DNA of 64,000 bases from Pseudomonas viciae. Lineage in GTDB: Bacteria; Pseudomonadota; Gammaproteobacteria; Pseudomonadales; Pseudomonadaceae. Below the pieces are notes generated by a model. That model was given only the letters and a program-made list of their open reading frames with translations, was not told where the DNA came from and did no database searches. Of this stretch, positions 1 through 11,103 are shown piece by piece (positions within the stretch are counted from its first letter, which is position 1; each line of letters opens with the position of its first letter). The position numbers were made by a program, and so were the translations under genes. The stretch lies in assembly GCF_004786035.1 (NCBI RefSeq), contig NZ_CP035088.1, positions 6,471,001-6,535,000 of the forward strand, written 5' to 3'.

Positions 1-1
1 G

Positions 2-808
2 CCCAAGCCATTGGACGTACAAGCCGCCAGGCAAGAGCCTACGCTGAATGTGGCCCAGACCGACGCCTTCATGACCGCGTTCGTGGCGATCAACAGCCAA
101 CATCCGCCGCTGGACAAACCCGAGGTGCGCCAGGCCATCAACCTCGCCTTCGACAAGGCCAGCTACCTCAAGGCTGTCTTCGAAGGCACTGCCGAAGCGG
201 CCAATGGCCCCTATCCACCGAACACCTGGAGCTACGCCAGGAGCCTGCCCGGCTACGCCCATGACCCGGCCAAAGCCCGCGACCTGCTGGCCAAGGCCGG
301 CTTGAAAGAAGGCTTCCAGACCACCATCTGGACCCGCCCTTCCGGCAGCCTGCTGAACCCCAACCCCAGCCTTGGCGCGCAACTGCTGCAGTCCGACCTG
401 GCGGAAATCGGTATCCAGGCCGAGATCCGGGTGATCGAATGGGGGGAGCTGATCCGCCGCGCCAAGGCCGGCGAACACGACCTGCTGTTCATGGGCTGGG
501 CTGGCGACAACGGCGATCCGGATAATTTCCTCACGCCGCAGTTTTCCTGCGCGGCGCTCAAGTCCGGCACCAACTTCGCCCGCTACTGCAACCCGGACCT
601 GGACAAGCTGATCAGCGCCGGCAAGACCACTGGCGAACAAGGCGTGCGCACCAAGCTCTACGAACAGGCCCAGGCACAGATCCAGCAACAGGCCCTATGG
701 CTGCCCCTCGCGCACCCGACCGCGTTCGCGCTGACCCGCAAGGATGTACAGGGTTACGCGGTCAGCCCGTTTGGGCGGCAGGATTACTCCAAAGTCAGCC
801 TCAAGTAA
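2..808 (+). CDS. ABC transporter peptide substrate-binding protein, C-terminal part (5' end outside window)
   Basis: This is the C-terminal ~268 residues of a periplasmic solute-binding protein of the SBP_bac_5 (DppA/OppA) family, which delivers di- or oligopeptides to an inner-membrane ABC importer. The frame is open from base 2, so the signal peptide and N-lobe lie upstream of the window. Typical family features are the stretch DKPEVRQAINLAFDK, the segment AKARDLLAKAGL, and late in the protein LPLAHPTAFALTRKDVQGY. The TTG at position 11 is internal, not a start. The gene ends at TAA 806-808 and is followed directly by a REP pair, which suggests the end of its transcription unit. The peptide specificity cannot be read from this fragment. 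Confidence 0.85.
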   Translation, partial: PKPLDVQAARQEPTLNVAQTDAFMTAFVAINSQHPPLDKPEVRQAINLAFDKASYLKAVFEGTAEAANGPYPPNTWSYARSLPGYAHDPAKARDLLAKAGLKEGFQTTIWTRPSGSLLNPNPSLGAQLLQSDLAEIGIQAEIRVIEWGELIRRAKAGEHDLLFMGWAGDNGDPDNFLTPQFSCAALKSGTNFARYCNPDLDKLISAGKTTGEQGVRTKLYEQAQAQIQQQALWLPLAHPTAFALTRKDVQGYAVSPFGRQDYSKVSLK

Positions 809-813
809 CCACC

Positions 814-904
814 TGTAGGAGCGGGCTTGCTCGCGAATGCGGTCGATCAGTCAACGATGATGCTGCCTGACACGCCCCCTTCGCGAGCAAGCCCGCTCCC
901 ACAA
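814..904. repeat. REPIN: two inverted REP sequences
   Basis: Two copies of the fluorescens-type REP core face each other: TGTAGGAGCGGGCTTGCTCG from 814 and the inverted copy TCGCGAGCAAGCCCGCTCCC ending near 903, with about 45 bases between. The element lies between two convergent genes, the usual place for REPINs. It could fold as a long hairpin and limit read-through. Confidence 0.9.
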
Positions 905-929
905 AGAGCTTCGTATCGCCTGATGTCGC

Positions 930-1604
930 CTACACCCACCCATATTCCGCCATCGACAGCGGCTCCCCATCGCCGACAATGAAATGATCCAGCACCCGAA
1001 CATCAATCAACTCCAAGGCCTCTTGCAGTCGATCGGTGAGCACCCGGTCGGCCTGGCTGGGCTCGGTGTTGCCGGAGGGATGGTTGTGACACAGGATCAA
1101 CGCGGCGGCGTTGTGGGCCAGGGCCCGCTTGACCACCTGCCGAGGATAGACACTGGCGCTGTCGATCGAGCCGTGAAACAGCGACTCATACGCCAGCACC
1201 CGATGCCGCGAATCCAGGAACAGGCACCCAAACACCTCGTGAGGTTCATGGCGCAGCATGGCCTTGAGGTAATCACGCACGGCCAGCGGGCTCTCCAGCA
1301 CTGAATCTCGTCGCAAGTCTTCGGCCAGGTGACGACGCCCCATTTCCAGCACCGCCTGCAACTGTGCGAACTTCGCCGGGCCAAGACCCAGTTGCGCCCT
1401 GAAGGATCGCAGGTCGGCCTCCAGTAAAGCCCGCAGGCTGCCAAATTGATGCAGCAGGTGTCGCGCCAGGTCCACGGCACTTTTGCCGGACACGCCGGTG
1501 CGCAGGAAGATCGCCAGCAATTCGGCGTCCGACAGGCTCGCCGGCCCCTGGTCCAGCAGTTTCTCCCGCGGGCGCTCCGCCGCAGGCCAATCCCGAATAC
1601 TCAT
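930..1604 (-). CDS. radC: RadC family JAB-domain DNA repair-associated protein
   Basis: A 224-residue protein of the RadC/YicR family. An N-terminal helix-hairpin-helix-like part ([24 protein letters not shown]) is followed by a JAB/MPN metalloprotease-like domain. The metal-site pattern H-x-H-x10-D is intact at H173, H175 and D186, in [14 protein letters not shown]. The start ATG at 1604 was chosen because [16 protein letters not shown] is the family N-terminus and a GGGAGA ribosome site lies just upstream; the frame continues open beyond it without similarity. It is divergent from coaBC with about 145 bases between. The biochemical role of RadC is unsettled despite its historical link to repair and recombination. 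Confidence 0.93.
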   Translation of the reverse strand: MSIRDWPAAERPREKLLDQGPASLSDAELLAIFLRTGVSGKSAVDLARHLLHQFGSLRALLEADLRSFRAQLGLGPAKFAQLQAVLEMGRRHLAEDLRRDSVLESPLAVRDYLKAMLRHEPHEVFGCLFLDSRHRVLAYESLFHGSIDSASVYPRQVVKRALAHNAAALILCHNHPSGNTEPSQADRVLTDRLQEALELIDVRVLDHFIVGDGEPLSMAEYGWV

Positions 1605-1749
1605 AGCATCTCCCTGATCTTGGGCGCCGCTGTTCCGTAGCGGTCGCTGTGATATCGTAGCCCATCTTTTTTGCAGGCGATTTGCACCCTGGCAGGCTGC
1701 TGCCAAGGGGTTCGCCTTGCACTGACCACTGAAATCCAAAGGCAGGCCT

Positions 1750-2958
1750 ATGCAGCGGCTGTATCGGAAACGCATCGTTCTGGGCGTCGGCGGCGGCATT
1801 GCCGCCTACAAGAGCGCCGAGCTGGTTCGCAGGCTTATCGACCAGGGCGCAGAAGTGCGGGTCGTCATGACTCGCGGCGGTAGTGAGTTCATCACCCCGC
1901 TGACCATGCAGGCCCTGTCCGGACACCCGGTCCACCTGGACTTGCTCGACCCGGCGGCTGAAGCCGCCATGGGTCATATCGAGTTGGCCAAGTGGGCCGA
2001 CCTGGTGCTGATCGCCCCGGCCACGGCCGATCTGATCGCCCGTCTGGCCCAGGGCATCGCCGACGATCTGTTGACCACGCTGGTGCTCGCCACCGACGCC
2101 GTGGTCGCCGTCGCACCCGCCATGAACCAAGCCATGTGGCGCGACCCGGCCACCCAGGCCAACCTGCAACTACTCGAAAGCCGCGACCTGAAAGTCTTTG
2201 GTCCGGCCTCCGGCAGCCAGGCCTGTGGCGATGTCGGCATGGGCCGTATGCTCGAAGCCACCGACCTGGCCCAGTGCGCCGCCGACTGCTTCCAGCGCCA
2301 GGCGCTGACCGGCAAACACGTGCTGATCACCGCCGGGCCGACCCAGGAAAACATCGACCCGGTGCGCTATATCACCAACCACAGTTCGGGAAAAATGGGC
2401 TTCGCCCTGGCCGAAGCCGCGGTGGAAGCCGGCGCGCGAGTGACGCTGATCACCGGCCCCGTGCACTTGCCGACCCCGGACCGGGTCACCCGCATCGACG
2501 TGGTCAGTGCCCGGGACATGCTCGCCGCCTGTGAAGCGGCCATCCCGTGCGACCTGTTCATCGCCTCGGCGGCGGTGGCGGACTACCGCCCCGAAGTCGT
2601 CGCCCCGCAAAAATTGAAGAAAGACCCTACAAGCGGCGACGGCCTGCTACTACAAATGGTGCGCAACCCAGACATTCTCGCCACCATCGCCACTCGCCCT
2701 GACCGTCCGTTCAGTGTCGGCTTCGCCGCCGAAACCGAACACCTGCTCGATTACGCTGCGCGCAAGCTCAAGGACAAGAACCTGGACTTGATCGTCGCCA
2801 ACGACGTCGCCAACCCGAGCATCGGCTTCAACAGCGAAGAAAACGCCTGCAGCGTGATCGACCGCCAGTTGCACGCCACACTTTTCGCCCAGACCAGCAA
2901 GAGCAAGATTGCCCGCCAACTGATCACTTTCATCGCCGAACGACTGAACCAGGTTTAA
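1750..2958 (+). CDS. coaBC: Bifunctional phosphopantothenoylcysteine decarboxylase / phosphopantothenate-cysteine ligase
   Basis: This 402-residue fusion enzyme carries out two consecutive steps of coenzyme A synthesis. It joins cysteine to 4'-phosphopantothenate (CTP dependent) and then decarboxylates the product to 4'-phosphopantetheine. The N-terminal flavoprotein half shows [26 protein letters not shown] and the cysteine-containing flap [14 protein letters not shown]. The C-terminal synthetase half begins near residue 190 with [34 protein letters not shown] and the later KLKKD. Length is normal. A purine-rich AGGCAGG lies before the ATG. It is followed after 5 bases by dut, so the two are probably one operon. 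Confidence 0.96.
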   Translation: MQRLYRKRIVLGVGGGIAAYKSAELVRRLIDQGAEVRVVMTRGGSEFITPLTMQALSGHPVHLDLLDPAAEAAMGHIELAKWADLVLIAPATADLIARLAQGIADDLLTTLVLATDAVVAVAPAMNQAMWRDPATQANLQLLESRDLKVFGPASGSQACGDVGMGRMLEATDLAQCAADCFQRQALTGKHVLITAGPTQENIDPVRYITNHSSGKMGFALAEAAVEAGARVTLITGPVHLPTPDRVTRIDVVSARDMLAACEAAIPCDLFIASAAVADYRPEVVAPQKLKKDPTSGDGLLLQMVRNPDILATIATRPDRPFSVGFAAETEHLLDYAARKLKDKNLDLIVANDVANPSIGFNSEENACSVIDRQLHATLFAQTSKSKIARQLITFIAERLNQV

Positions 2959-2963
2959 TTTTC

Positions 2964-3419
2964 ATGCACGCTCTACAAGCCAAGATTCTCGACCCACGCA
3001 TCGGCAACGAATTCCCGCTGCCGCAATACGCCACACCGGGCTCCGCCGGCCTCGACCTGCGGGCGATGCTCAAGCAGGACACGATCCTTGAGCCGGGCCA
3101 GACCCTGCTGATCCCGACCGGCCTGTCGGTGTACATCGGCGACCCGGGCCTGGCGGCCCTGATCCTGCCACGCTCGGGCCTGGGCCATAAGCACGGCATC
3201 GTGCTGGGCAACCTGGTAGGCCTGATCGACTCCGATTACCAGGGCGAACTGATGGTCTCGTGCTGGAACCGTGGCCAGACAGCGTTCAACATCGTCGTAG
3301 GCGAACGCATCGCCCAGTTGGTGCTGGTGCCGGTGGTCCAGGCGCACTTCGAATTGGTGGAAGAGTTCGACGAGAGCCAGCGCGGCGCCGGCGGTTTCGG
3401 GCATTCCGGCAGCCACTGA
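2964..3419 (+). CDS. dut: Deoxyuridine 5'-triphosphate nucleotidohydrolase (dUTPase)
   Basis: A 151-residue trimeric dUTPase that hydrolyses dUTP to dUMP and pyrophosphate, keeping uracil out of DNA and feeding thymidylate synthesis. The conserved motifs are in order: GSAGLDLRA (motif 1), [11 protein letters not shown] (motif 2), [11 protein letters not shown] (motif 3), RIAQLVL (motif 4) and the glycine-rich C-terminal arm [10 protein letters not shown] (motif 5). It starts 5 bases after coaBC stops, an arrangement common in gammaproteobacteria. A GC-rich hairpin follows the stop. Confidence 0.97.
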   Translation: MHALQAKILDPRIGNEFPLPQYATPGSAGLDLRAMLKQDTILEPGQTLLIPTGLSVYIGDPGLAALILPRSGLGHKHGIVLGNLVGLIDSDYQGELMVSCWNRGQTAFNIVVGERIAQLVLVPVVQAHFELVEEFDESQRGAGGFGHSGSH

Positions 3420-3431
3420 TCCTGCTGTTTC

Positions 3432-3462
3432 GGGCCGGGCGTCCTGCCCGGCCGGTTTATTA
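3432..3462 (+). terminator. Probable Rho-independent terminator after dut
   Basis: The inverted repeat GGCCGGGC-GTCCT-GCCCGGCC at 3433-3453 is followed by GGTTTATTAA. The stem is strong and the T tract is short, so termination may be partial. It separates coaBC-dut from algC. Confidence 0.6.
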
Positions 3463-3677
3463 AGCTTCTGTTTCAGGACAAAAAATGCGCAATGGCTTTC
3501 TGCTAGGTTTCCCATCCGGAATCAATGTATTAGGCGTCCGAGGTCGGGGTAACGCTGTCTCATGGCATTTTCCCACCACGAACTCTCTGTCAAAAACGCC
3601 GTCATACCCTTCAGTTTGAGCCTGTCGACGCTAGCCGTCGGCCTGTCCAGTCACTTTCCTGATAGAGCGCCCCGCCC

Positions 3678-5075
3678 ATGAACACCCCAGCTGCAATCGC
3701 CCCGATCTTCCCTGACAGCATCTTTCGCGCCTACGACATCCGTGGCGTGGTACCGGAAACCCTTACCGCCGAAACCGCCTACTGGATCGGCCGCGCCATT
3801 GGCTCCCAGAGCCTGGCCCAGGGTGAGCCGAACGTATCCGTCGGCCGCGACGGCCGTTTGTCGGGCCCTGAGCTGGTCGAACAGTTGATCAAAGGCGTTG
3901 CCGACAGTGGCTGCCACGTCAGCGACGTGGGCCTGGTGCCGACCCCGGCGCTGTACTACGCCGCCAATGTGCTGGCCGGCAAGTCCGGTGTGATGCTCAC
4001 CGGCAGCCACAACCCGTCGAACTACAACGGCTTCAAGATCGTCATCGCCGGCGACACCCTCGCCAACGAGCAGATCCAGGCCCTGCACACCCGCCTCAAG
4101 ACCAACGACCTGAGCAGGGGCCAGGGCAGCATCACCAAGGTCGATATCCTCGAGCGCTACAACGACGAAATCGTTAACGACGTGAAGCTCGCTCGTCGCC
4201 TGAAAGTGGTGGTCGATTGCGGCAACGGCGCGGCCGGCGTGATTGCCCCGCAACTGATCGAAGCGCTGAACTGCGAAGTCATCCCGCTGTTCTGCGACGT
4301 GGACGGCAACTTCCCGAACCATCACCCGGACCCGGGCAAGCTGGAAAACCTCGAAGACCTGATCGCCAAGGTCAAGGAAACCAATGCCGACCTGGGCCTG
4401 GCCTTCGACGGCGACGGCGACCGCGTGGGCGTGGTGACCAATACCGGCAGCGTGGTGTTCCCGGACCGCCTGCTGATGTTGTTTGCCCGTGACGTAGTGG
4501 CACGCAATCCGAACGCCGAAATCATCTTCGACGTTAAGTGCACCCGTCGCCTGGTGCCGCTGATCAAGGAATATGGCGGTCGCCCACTGATGTGGAAGAC
4601 CGGCCATTCGTTGATCAAGAAGAAAATGAAACAAAGCGGCGCCCTGCTGGCTGGCGAAATGAGCGGCCACATCTTCTTCAAGGAGCGCTGGTTCGGTTTC
4701 GACGACGGCATTTACAGCGCCGCGCGCCTGCTGGAAATCCTCAGCAAGGAAAAATCCACGGCCGAAGAGCTGTTCGCGACCTTCCCAAATGATATTTCTA
4801 CGCCAGAAATCAATATCCATGTGACCGAAGAGAGCAAATTCAGCATCATTGATGCACTGCACGACGCTCAATGGGGCGAAGGCGCCGAACTGACCACCAT
4901 CGACGGTGTGCGGGTCGACTATCCCCAAGGTTGGGGCCTGGTTCGCGCATCCAACACCACACCGGTGCTGGTGCTGCGTTTCGAGGCCGACAACGAAGCC
5001 GAACTGCAGCGCATCAAGGATGTGTTCCACAGCCAACTCAAACGTGTTGCACCTGATCTTCAACTACCGTTCTGA
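3678..5075 (+). CDS. algC: Phosphomannomutase/phosphoglucomutase AlgC
   Basis: A 465-residue alpha-D-phosphohexomutase that interconverts mannose-6-P/mannose-1-P and glucose-6-P/glucose-1-P. It supplies GDP-mannose and UDP-glucose routes for alginate, LPS and other polysaccharides. Visible family features are IFRAYDIRG near the N-terminus, the phosphoserine loop TGSHNPSNYNGFK (catalytic Ser about residue 110), the metal loop DGDGDR, the sugar-binding GEMSGH, and the C-terminal phosphate site RASNTTP. Length matches P. aeruginosa AlgC (463 residues). About 258 bases separate it from dut, so it likely has its own promoter. I could not recognise a clear AlgR site there. argB follows after 26 bases. 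Confidence 0.95.
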   Translation: MNTPAAIAPIFPDSIFRAYDIRGVVPETLTAETAYWIGRAIGSQSLAQGEPNVSVGRDGRLSGPELVEQLIKGVADSGCHVSDVGLVPTPALYYAANVLAGKSGVMLTGSHNPSNYNGFKIVIAGDTLANEQIQALHTRLKTNDLSRGQGSITKVDILERYNDEIVNDVKLARRLKVVVDCGNGAAGVIAPQLIEALNCEVIPLFCDVDGNFPNHHPDPGKLENLEDLIAKVKETNADLGLAFDGDGDRVGVVTNTGSVVFPDRLLMLFARDVVARNPNAEIIFDVKCTRRLVPLIKEYGGRPLMWKTGHSLIKKKMKQSGALLAGEMSGHIFFKERWFGFDDGIYSAARLLEILSKEKSTAEELFATFPNDISTPEINIHVTEESKFSIIDALHDAQWGEGAELTTIDGVRVDYPQGWGLVRASNTTPVLVLRFEADNEAELQRIKDVFHSQLKRVAPDLQLPF

Positions 5076-5101
5076 TTTTTGAAGTACCACCGGAGCCCTG
5101 A

Positions 5102-6007
<906 letters not shown>

Positions 6008-6018
6008 GCGACACCGGC

Positions 6019-6062
6019 AAAAAAAGACCCCGCTCAACCTGGTTGAGCGGGGTCTTTTTTTG
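6019..6062 (+). terminator. Rho-independent terminator after argB
   Basis: A near-perfect stem AGACCCCGCTCAACC / GGTTGAGCGGGGTCT with A-rich and T-rich arms (AAAAAA before, TTTTTTT after). It would work in both directions, but argB is the gene that ends here. Confidence 0.95.
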
Positions 6063-6070
6063 CCTTACTC

Positions 6071-6103
6071 CCTGTGGGAGCGAGCTTGCTCGCTCCCACA
6101 GGG
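6071..6103. repeat. Perfect short REP palindrome
   Basis: CCTGTGGGAGCGAGC joined to its own inverse GCTCGCTCCCACAGG around a TT centre. It is a compact REP-type hairpin directly before the end of pyrE. A sibling copy lies at 48270-48297. Confidence 0.85.
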
Positions 6104-6118
6104 TTTAGCGCGTGCCGA

Positions 6119-6763
6119 TCAAACGCCGAACTGCGCCCGATAAGCCTCAACCGCCGGCAAATGCTGCTTGAGCTGCGGATCGTCGGCCAAAAACTCCAGC
6201 ACCTGGGTCAGCGACACAATGCTGATCACCGGGATGCCGAAGTCGCGTTCCACTTCCTGGATCGCCGACAGCTCACCGTTGCCGCGCTCCTGACGGTTCA
6301 GGGCGATCAATACGCCGGCGGCCTTGGCGCCTTCCTGGGAGCCGATGATCTGCATCACTTCGCGGATCGCGGTGCCAGCGGTGATCACGTCATCGATGAT
6401 CAGCACGTCACCGGTCAGCGGTGCGCCCACCAGGCTGCCGCCTTCACCGTGAGCCTTGGCTTCCTTGCGGTTGAAGCACCAGGGCAGGTCGCGGTCGTGG
6501 TGCTCGGCCAGAGCGACGGCAGTCGTGGCGGCCAGCGGGATGCCTTTGTAGGCCGGGCCGAACAGCACGTCGAACGGGATGCCGCTCTCGACGATGGCCG
6601 CCGCATAGAAACGGCCCAGTTGCGCCAGGGCGGAACCGGTGTTGAACAGGCCGGCATTGAAGAAGTACGGGCTGGTGCGCCCGGACTTGAGGGTGAACTC
6701 ACCGAAGCGCAAAACGCCGCGATCGATGGCAAAGCGAATGAAATCGCGCTGATACGCCTGCAT
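6119..6763 (-). CDS. pyrE: Orotate phosphoribosyltransferase
   Basis: A 214-residue enzyme that condenses orotate with PRPP to orotidine 5'-phosphate in pyrimidine synthesis. The PRPP loop is clear in [17 protein letters not shown]. The flexible catalytic loop ([13 protein letters not shown]) and the N-terminal FALKSG-like segment ([18 protein letters not shown]) are also visible. The start ATG at 6763 ([12 protein letters not shown]) is the family start; an in-frame ATG five codons upstream is less likely. It is divergent from crc. Confidence 0.96.
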   Translation of the reverse strand: MQAYQRDFIRFAIDRGVLRFGEFTLKSGRTSPYFFNAGLFNTGSALAQLGRFYAAAIVESGIPFDVLFGPAYKGIPLAATTAVALAEHHDRDLPWCFNRKEAKAHGEGGSLVGAPLTGDVLIIDDVITAGTAIREVMQIIGSQEGAKAAGVLIALNRQERGNGELSAIQEVERDFGIPVISIVSLTQVLEFLADDPQLKQHLPAVEAYRAQFGV

Positions 6764-6846
6764 GAAAAAAAGCCTCAAATACCGCGGATTTAGCTAAATA
6801 GGTACACGCCGTGTATCATACACGCACGTGATTTTTGGGGCCATTT

Positions 6847-7626
6847 ATGCGGATCATCAGTGTGAACGTCAATGGTATTCAGGCTGCAGTGGAGCGTGGT
6901 TTGCTCAGTTGGCTGCAAGCACAGAATGCCGACGTCATCTGCCTGCAGGACACCCGCGCCTCCGCCTTTGAACTGGACGATGCAGCCTTCCAACTGGATG
7001 GTTACTTCCTTTATGCCTGCGATGCCGAAGTCCCCGCCCAGGGTGGCGTGGCTTTGTACTCGCGGCTGCAACCGAAGGCTGTCATCAACGGTCTCGGTTT
7101 CGAGACGGCGGACCGCTACGGGCGCTACCTGCAAGCCGATTTCGACAAGGTCAGCATCGCGACCTTACTGCTCCCGTCGGGACAGAACGGCGATGAAGAT
7201 TTGAATCAGAAATTCAAGTTAATGGACGACTTCGCCCGCTATCTGGATAAACAGCGGCGCAAACGTCGCGAGTACATCTATTGTGGCTCGCTGTATGTGG
7301 CGCAACAGAAGCTGGATATCAAGAACTGGCGCGACAGCCAGCAATCTCCTGGCTTCCTGGCGCCGGAACGGGCCTGGATGGACGAGATCATTGGCAACAT
7401 GGGTTATGTCGACGCCCTGCGCGAAGTCAGCCGTGAAGGCGACCAGTACAGCTGGTGGCCAGACAACGAACAGGCCGAGATGCTCAACCTCGGCTGGCGT
7501 TTCGACTACCAGTTGCTGACGCCCGGCCTGCGCCGCTTTGTACGCAGCGCCCGCCTGCCGCGCCAGCCACGGTTCTCGCAGCATGCGCCGCTGATCGTCG
7601 ATTACGACTGGACGCTAACGATCTAA
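6847..7626 (+). CDS. crc: Catabolite repression control protein Crc
   Basis: A 259-residue protein of the exonuclease-III/EEP fold that lacks nuclease activity. In pseudomonads it acts with Hfq on A-rich mRNA sites to repress use of secondary carbon sources. The sequence MRIISVNVNGIQAAVERG ... LQDTRAS ... REYIYCGSLYVAQQK ... FDYQLLTPGLRRFV closely follows the P. aeruginosa protein, and the length is identical (259). Start ATG 6847 matches the known N-terminus. The pyrE-crc divergent arrangement is the standard Pseudomonas one. Confidence 0.97.
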   Translation: MRIISVNVNGIQAAVERGLLSWLQAQNADVICLQDTRASAFELDDAAFQLDGYFLYACDAEVPAQGGVALYSRLQPKAVINGLGFETADRYGRYLQADFDKVSIATLLLPSGQNGDEDLNQKFKLMDDFARYLDKQRRKRREYIYCGSLYVAQQKLDIKNWRDSQQSPGFLAPERAWMDEIIGNMGYVDALREVSREGDQYSWWPDNEQAEMLNLGWRFDYQLLTPGLRRFVRSARLPRQPRFSQHAPLIVDYDWTLTI

Positions 7627-7637
7627 GCAGCATTCGT

Positions 7638-7677
7638 ACCTACAAAAAACCGACAGCAATGTCGGTTTTTTTGTAGG
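7638..7677 (+). terminator. Terminator after crc
   Basis: CCTACAAAAAACCGACA-GCAA-TGTCGGTTTTTTTGTAGG: the hairpin core ACCGACA/TGTCGGT is flanked by A and T tracts, so it can serve crc and possibly the converging gene on the other strand. Confidence 0.92.
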
Positions 7678-7719
7678 CCCTGAAAGCTCGCCCCCACAGG
7701 GACAGGCCCTCACTGATCG

Positions 7720-8088
7720 TTATTTGACCAACCGCCAAGTAAACGGATACCGATACGGCTGCCCCTCATTGGCCTTCACCCCACCAATGATGGTCAGCAC
7801 CAGCGCACCAATGGCCACCAAGCCGAACAGAAAGAAGCCAATGACCACGACCATCAGCAGGAGGCTGATCGCCGAGGCGATGGCCACGGTGATCTGGAAG
7901 TTCAGCGCTTCCTTGCCCTGGGCATCGATGAACGGGTCAGTTTCGCGCTTGAGTTGCCAGAGCACCAACGGCCCAATCAACGTGCCGAACGGAATCCAGA
8001 TCCCCAACAAGGCGGACAGGTGACAAAACATTGCCCATTGACGCGCCTCTTTGCTCGGCTGGGGCAGTAGGACTTGCTCATCACTCAT
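7720..8088 (-). CDS. DUF4870 domain-containing small membrane protein
   Basis: A 122-residue protein with a cytosolic N-terminal part followed by three or four hydrophobic helices: about 23-45 (WAMFCHLSALLGIWIPFGTL) and two overlapping segments near 70-108 (ISLLLMVVVIGFFLFGLVAIG, ALVLTIIGG). The DUF4870 hallmark is the ALNFQ motif (GKEALNFQITVAIA). The start ATG 8088 has the ribosome site AAGGAGAGTGTC; an in-frame upstream ATG at 8118 lies in the rph tail. It lies 30 bases downstream of rph on the same strand, so the two are likely cotranscribed. Function is unknown. Confidence 0.88.
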   Translation of the reverse strand: MSDEQVLLPQPSKEARQWAMFCHLSALLGIWIPFGTLIGPLVLWQLKRETDPFIDAQGKEALNFQITVAIASAISLLLMVVVIGFFLFGLVAIGALVLTIIGGVKANEGQPYRYPFTWRLVK

Positions 8089-8118
8089 GACACTCTCCTT
8101 GTCTGAAGCGCGAAACAA

Positions 8119-8841
8119 TCAGTCAGCCAATGCGGCTTTTTGCAGTTCGAAAATCTCGTTCATGCCTTTCTTCGCCAATTCCAGCATAGCGTTCAATTCT
8201 TCCGGCTGGAACGGCGCGCCTTCGGCGGTGCCCTGGACTTCGATGAAGCCGCCAGCGCTGGTCATGACCACATTCAGATCGGTCTCGGCGGCGGAGTCTT
8301 CCAGGTAGTCCAGGTCCAGCACCGGCTCACCCTGGTACATGCCCACGGACACCGCGGCGATCATCTGCTTGAGCGGGTCGCCGCCCTTGAGGCCGCCACG
8401 CTTCTTGATCACCTTCAAGGCATCGACCAGCGCGACCATGGCACCAGTAATGGACGCGGTACGCGTGCCGCCGTCGGCCTGGATCACGTCGCAATCGACA
8501 TACAGCGTCACGTCGCCCAGCTTGGACATATCCAGCGCGGCGCGCAGCGAACGGCCGATCAGGCGCTGGATTTCCAGGGTGCGACCGCCCTGCTTGCCAC
8601 GGCTGGCTTCGCGCTGGTTCCGCTCACCGGTAGCGCGCGGCAGCATGCCATATTCGGCGGTCAACCAACCCTGGCCCTGGCCCTTGAGGAACCGTGGCAC
8701 GCCGTTTTCGACGCTGACAGTACAGATGACCTTGGTATCACCGAATTCGACCAGTACAGATCCCTCGGCGTGTTTGGTGTAGTTGCGGGTAATGCGGATC
8801 GAGCGAAGCTGATCGGCAACGCGACCACTTGGACGTTTCAT
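8119..8841 (-). CDS. rph: Ribonuclease PH
   Basis: A 240-residue phosphorolytic 3'-exoribonuclease that trims tRNA 3' ends. Features are [13 protein letters not shown] at the start, [51 protein letters not shown], and the phosphate/active-site part [19 protein letters not shown]. Length and start agree with the family; the open frame upstream of ATG 8841 shows no similarity. It is divergent from the yicC-gmk-rpoZ-spoT group with about 276 bases between, in which I see no further gene. Confidence 0.97.
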   Translation of the reverse strand: MKRPSGRVADQLRSIRITRNYTKHAEGSVLVEFGDTKVICTVSVENGVPRFLKGQGQGWLTAEYGMLPRATGERNQREASRGKQGGRTLEIQRLIGRSLRAALDMSKLGDVTLYVDCDVIQADGGTRTASITGAMVALVDALKVIKKRGGLKGGDPLKQMIAAVSVGMYQGEPVLDLDYLEDSAAETDLNVVMTSAGGFIEVQGTAEGAPFQPEELNAMLELAKKGMNEIFELQKAALAD

Positions 8842-9117
8842 AGGGAACACCTGTACAGAGGACGGAAAACTGCCGAGCATTATAGAGCCGTGAATCGTCA
8901 TAGGGCAGTTAAACCTAGCGCAGTTCAAAAAATCCGGCGCGAGCGAAGCCGCACAAAGGCCCGCCCGGCGGGCAACTGCGCTTTGTCATAAGTGCGGTTG
9001 GGAGCATGCGCCTCACTGCGCTACAATCCTGCGCCTTTGCTGCCCTTCGGCTTTTATTCACAGATACCAGGCCCCACGACCACCGGTTGTGGCCGGCCTG
9101 CATTGCGAGGAACCTCC

Positions 9118-10612
<1,495 letters not shown>

Positions 10613-10686
10613 TCAGCCCTTCCCAAAACCGCTGCGACGGCTTTACATTGGTAGTCGCAGCGCGCCGAGGGGTTTGGTTAAAAAAT

Positions 10687-10717
10687 CAGCGCTTCCCTAA
10701 ACGCTGGTGTTTTTTTA
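10687..10717 (+). terminator. Hairpin with T tract between gmk and rpoZ
   Basis: CAGCG...CGCTG stem followed by GTGTTTTTTT. A second stem, CGCTGCGAC / GTCGCAGCG at about 10630-10661, precedes it. Together they may terminate or attenuate gmk transcription, so rpoZ-spoT probably has its own promoter in this 167-base gap. Confidence 0.65.
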
Positions 10718-10779
10718 AACTGTCGAGTCCGCTCGCCCAACCGGGCAGCGCGCATATTGCATTCGCTCCGAGGAATACC

Positions 10780-11043
10780 ATGGCCCGCGTAACCGTTGAA
10801 GACTGCCTAGAACACGTGGAAAACCGCTTTGAGCTGGTCATGCTCTCTACCAAGCGTGCCCGTCAACTGGCCACCGGCGGCAAAGAGCCATTGGTCCAGT
10901 GGGAAAACGACAAGCCTACAGTAGTAGCGCTGCGTGAAATCGCCGAGGGCCTGATGAGCTACGAGTTCATCGCCAACGCTGAAATCGTCGAAGACGAACC
11001 GCTGTTCGCAGCGTTCGAGGACGAGTCCAACGAGGCGGTCTAA
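10780..11043 (+). CDS. rpoZ: DNA-directed RNA polymerase omega subunit
   Basis: An 87-residue omega subunit ([30 protein letters not shown]), which helps fold and assemble beta' and, in proteobacteria, forms part of the first ppGpp site. Start ATG 10780 follows CGAGGAATACC. Its position immediately upstream of spoT is conserved and functionally fitting, since the two link polymerase to the alarmone. Confidence 0.97.
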   Translation: MARVTVEDCLEHVENRFELVMLSTKRARQLATGGKEPLVQWENDKPTVVALREIAEGLMSYEFIANAEIVEDEPLFAAFEDESNEAV

Positions 11044-11103
11044 GCCTATGCCTGGTCGACGTAGCACGGCGCGGGGTCACAGCAAACGGCAGGAGTCATC
11101 ATC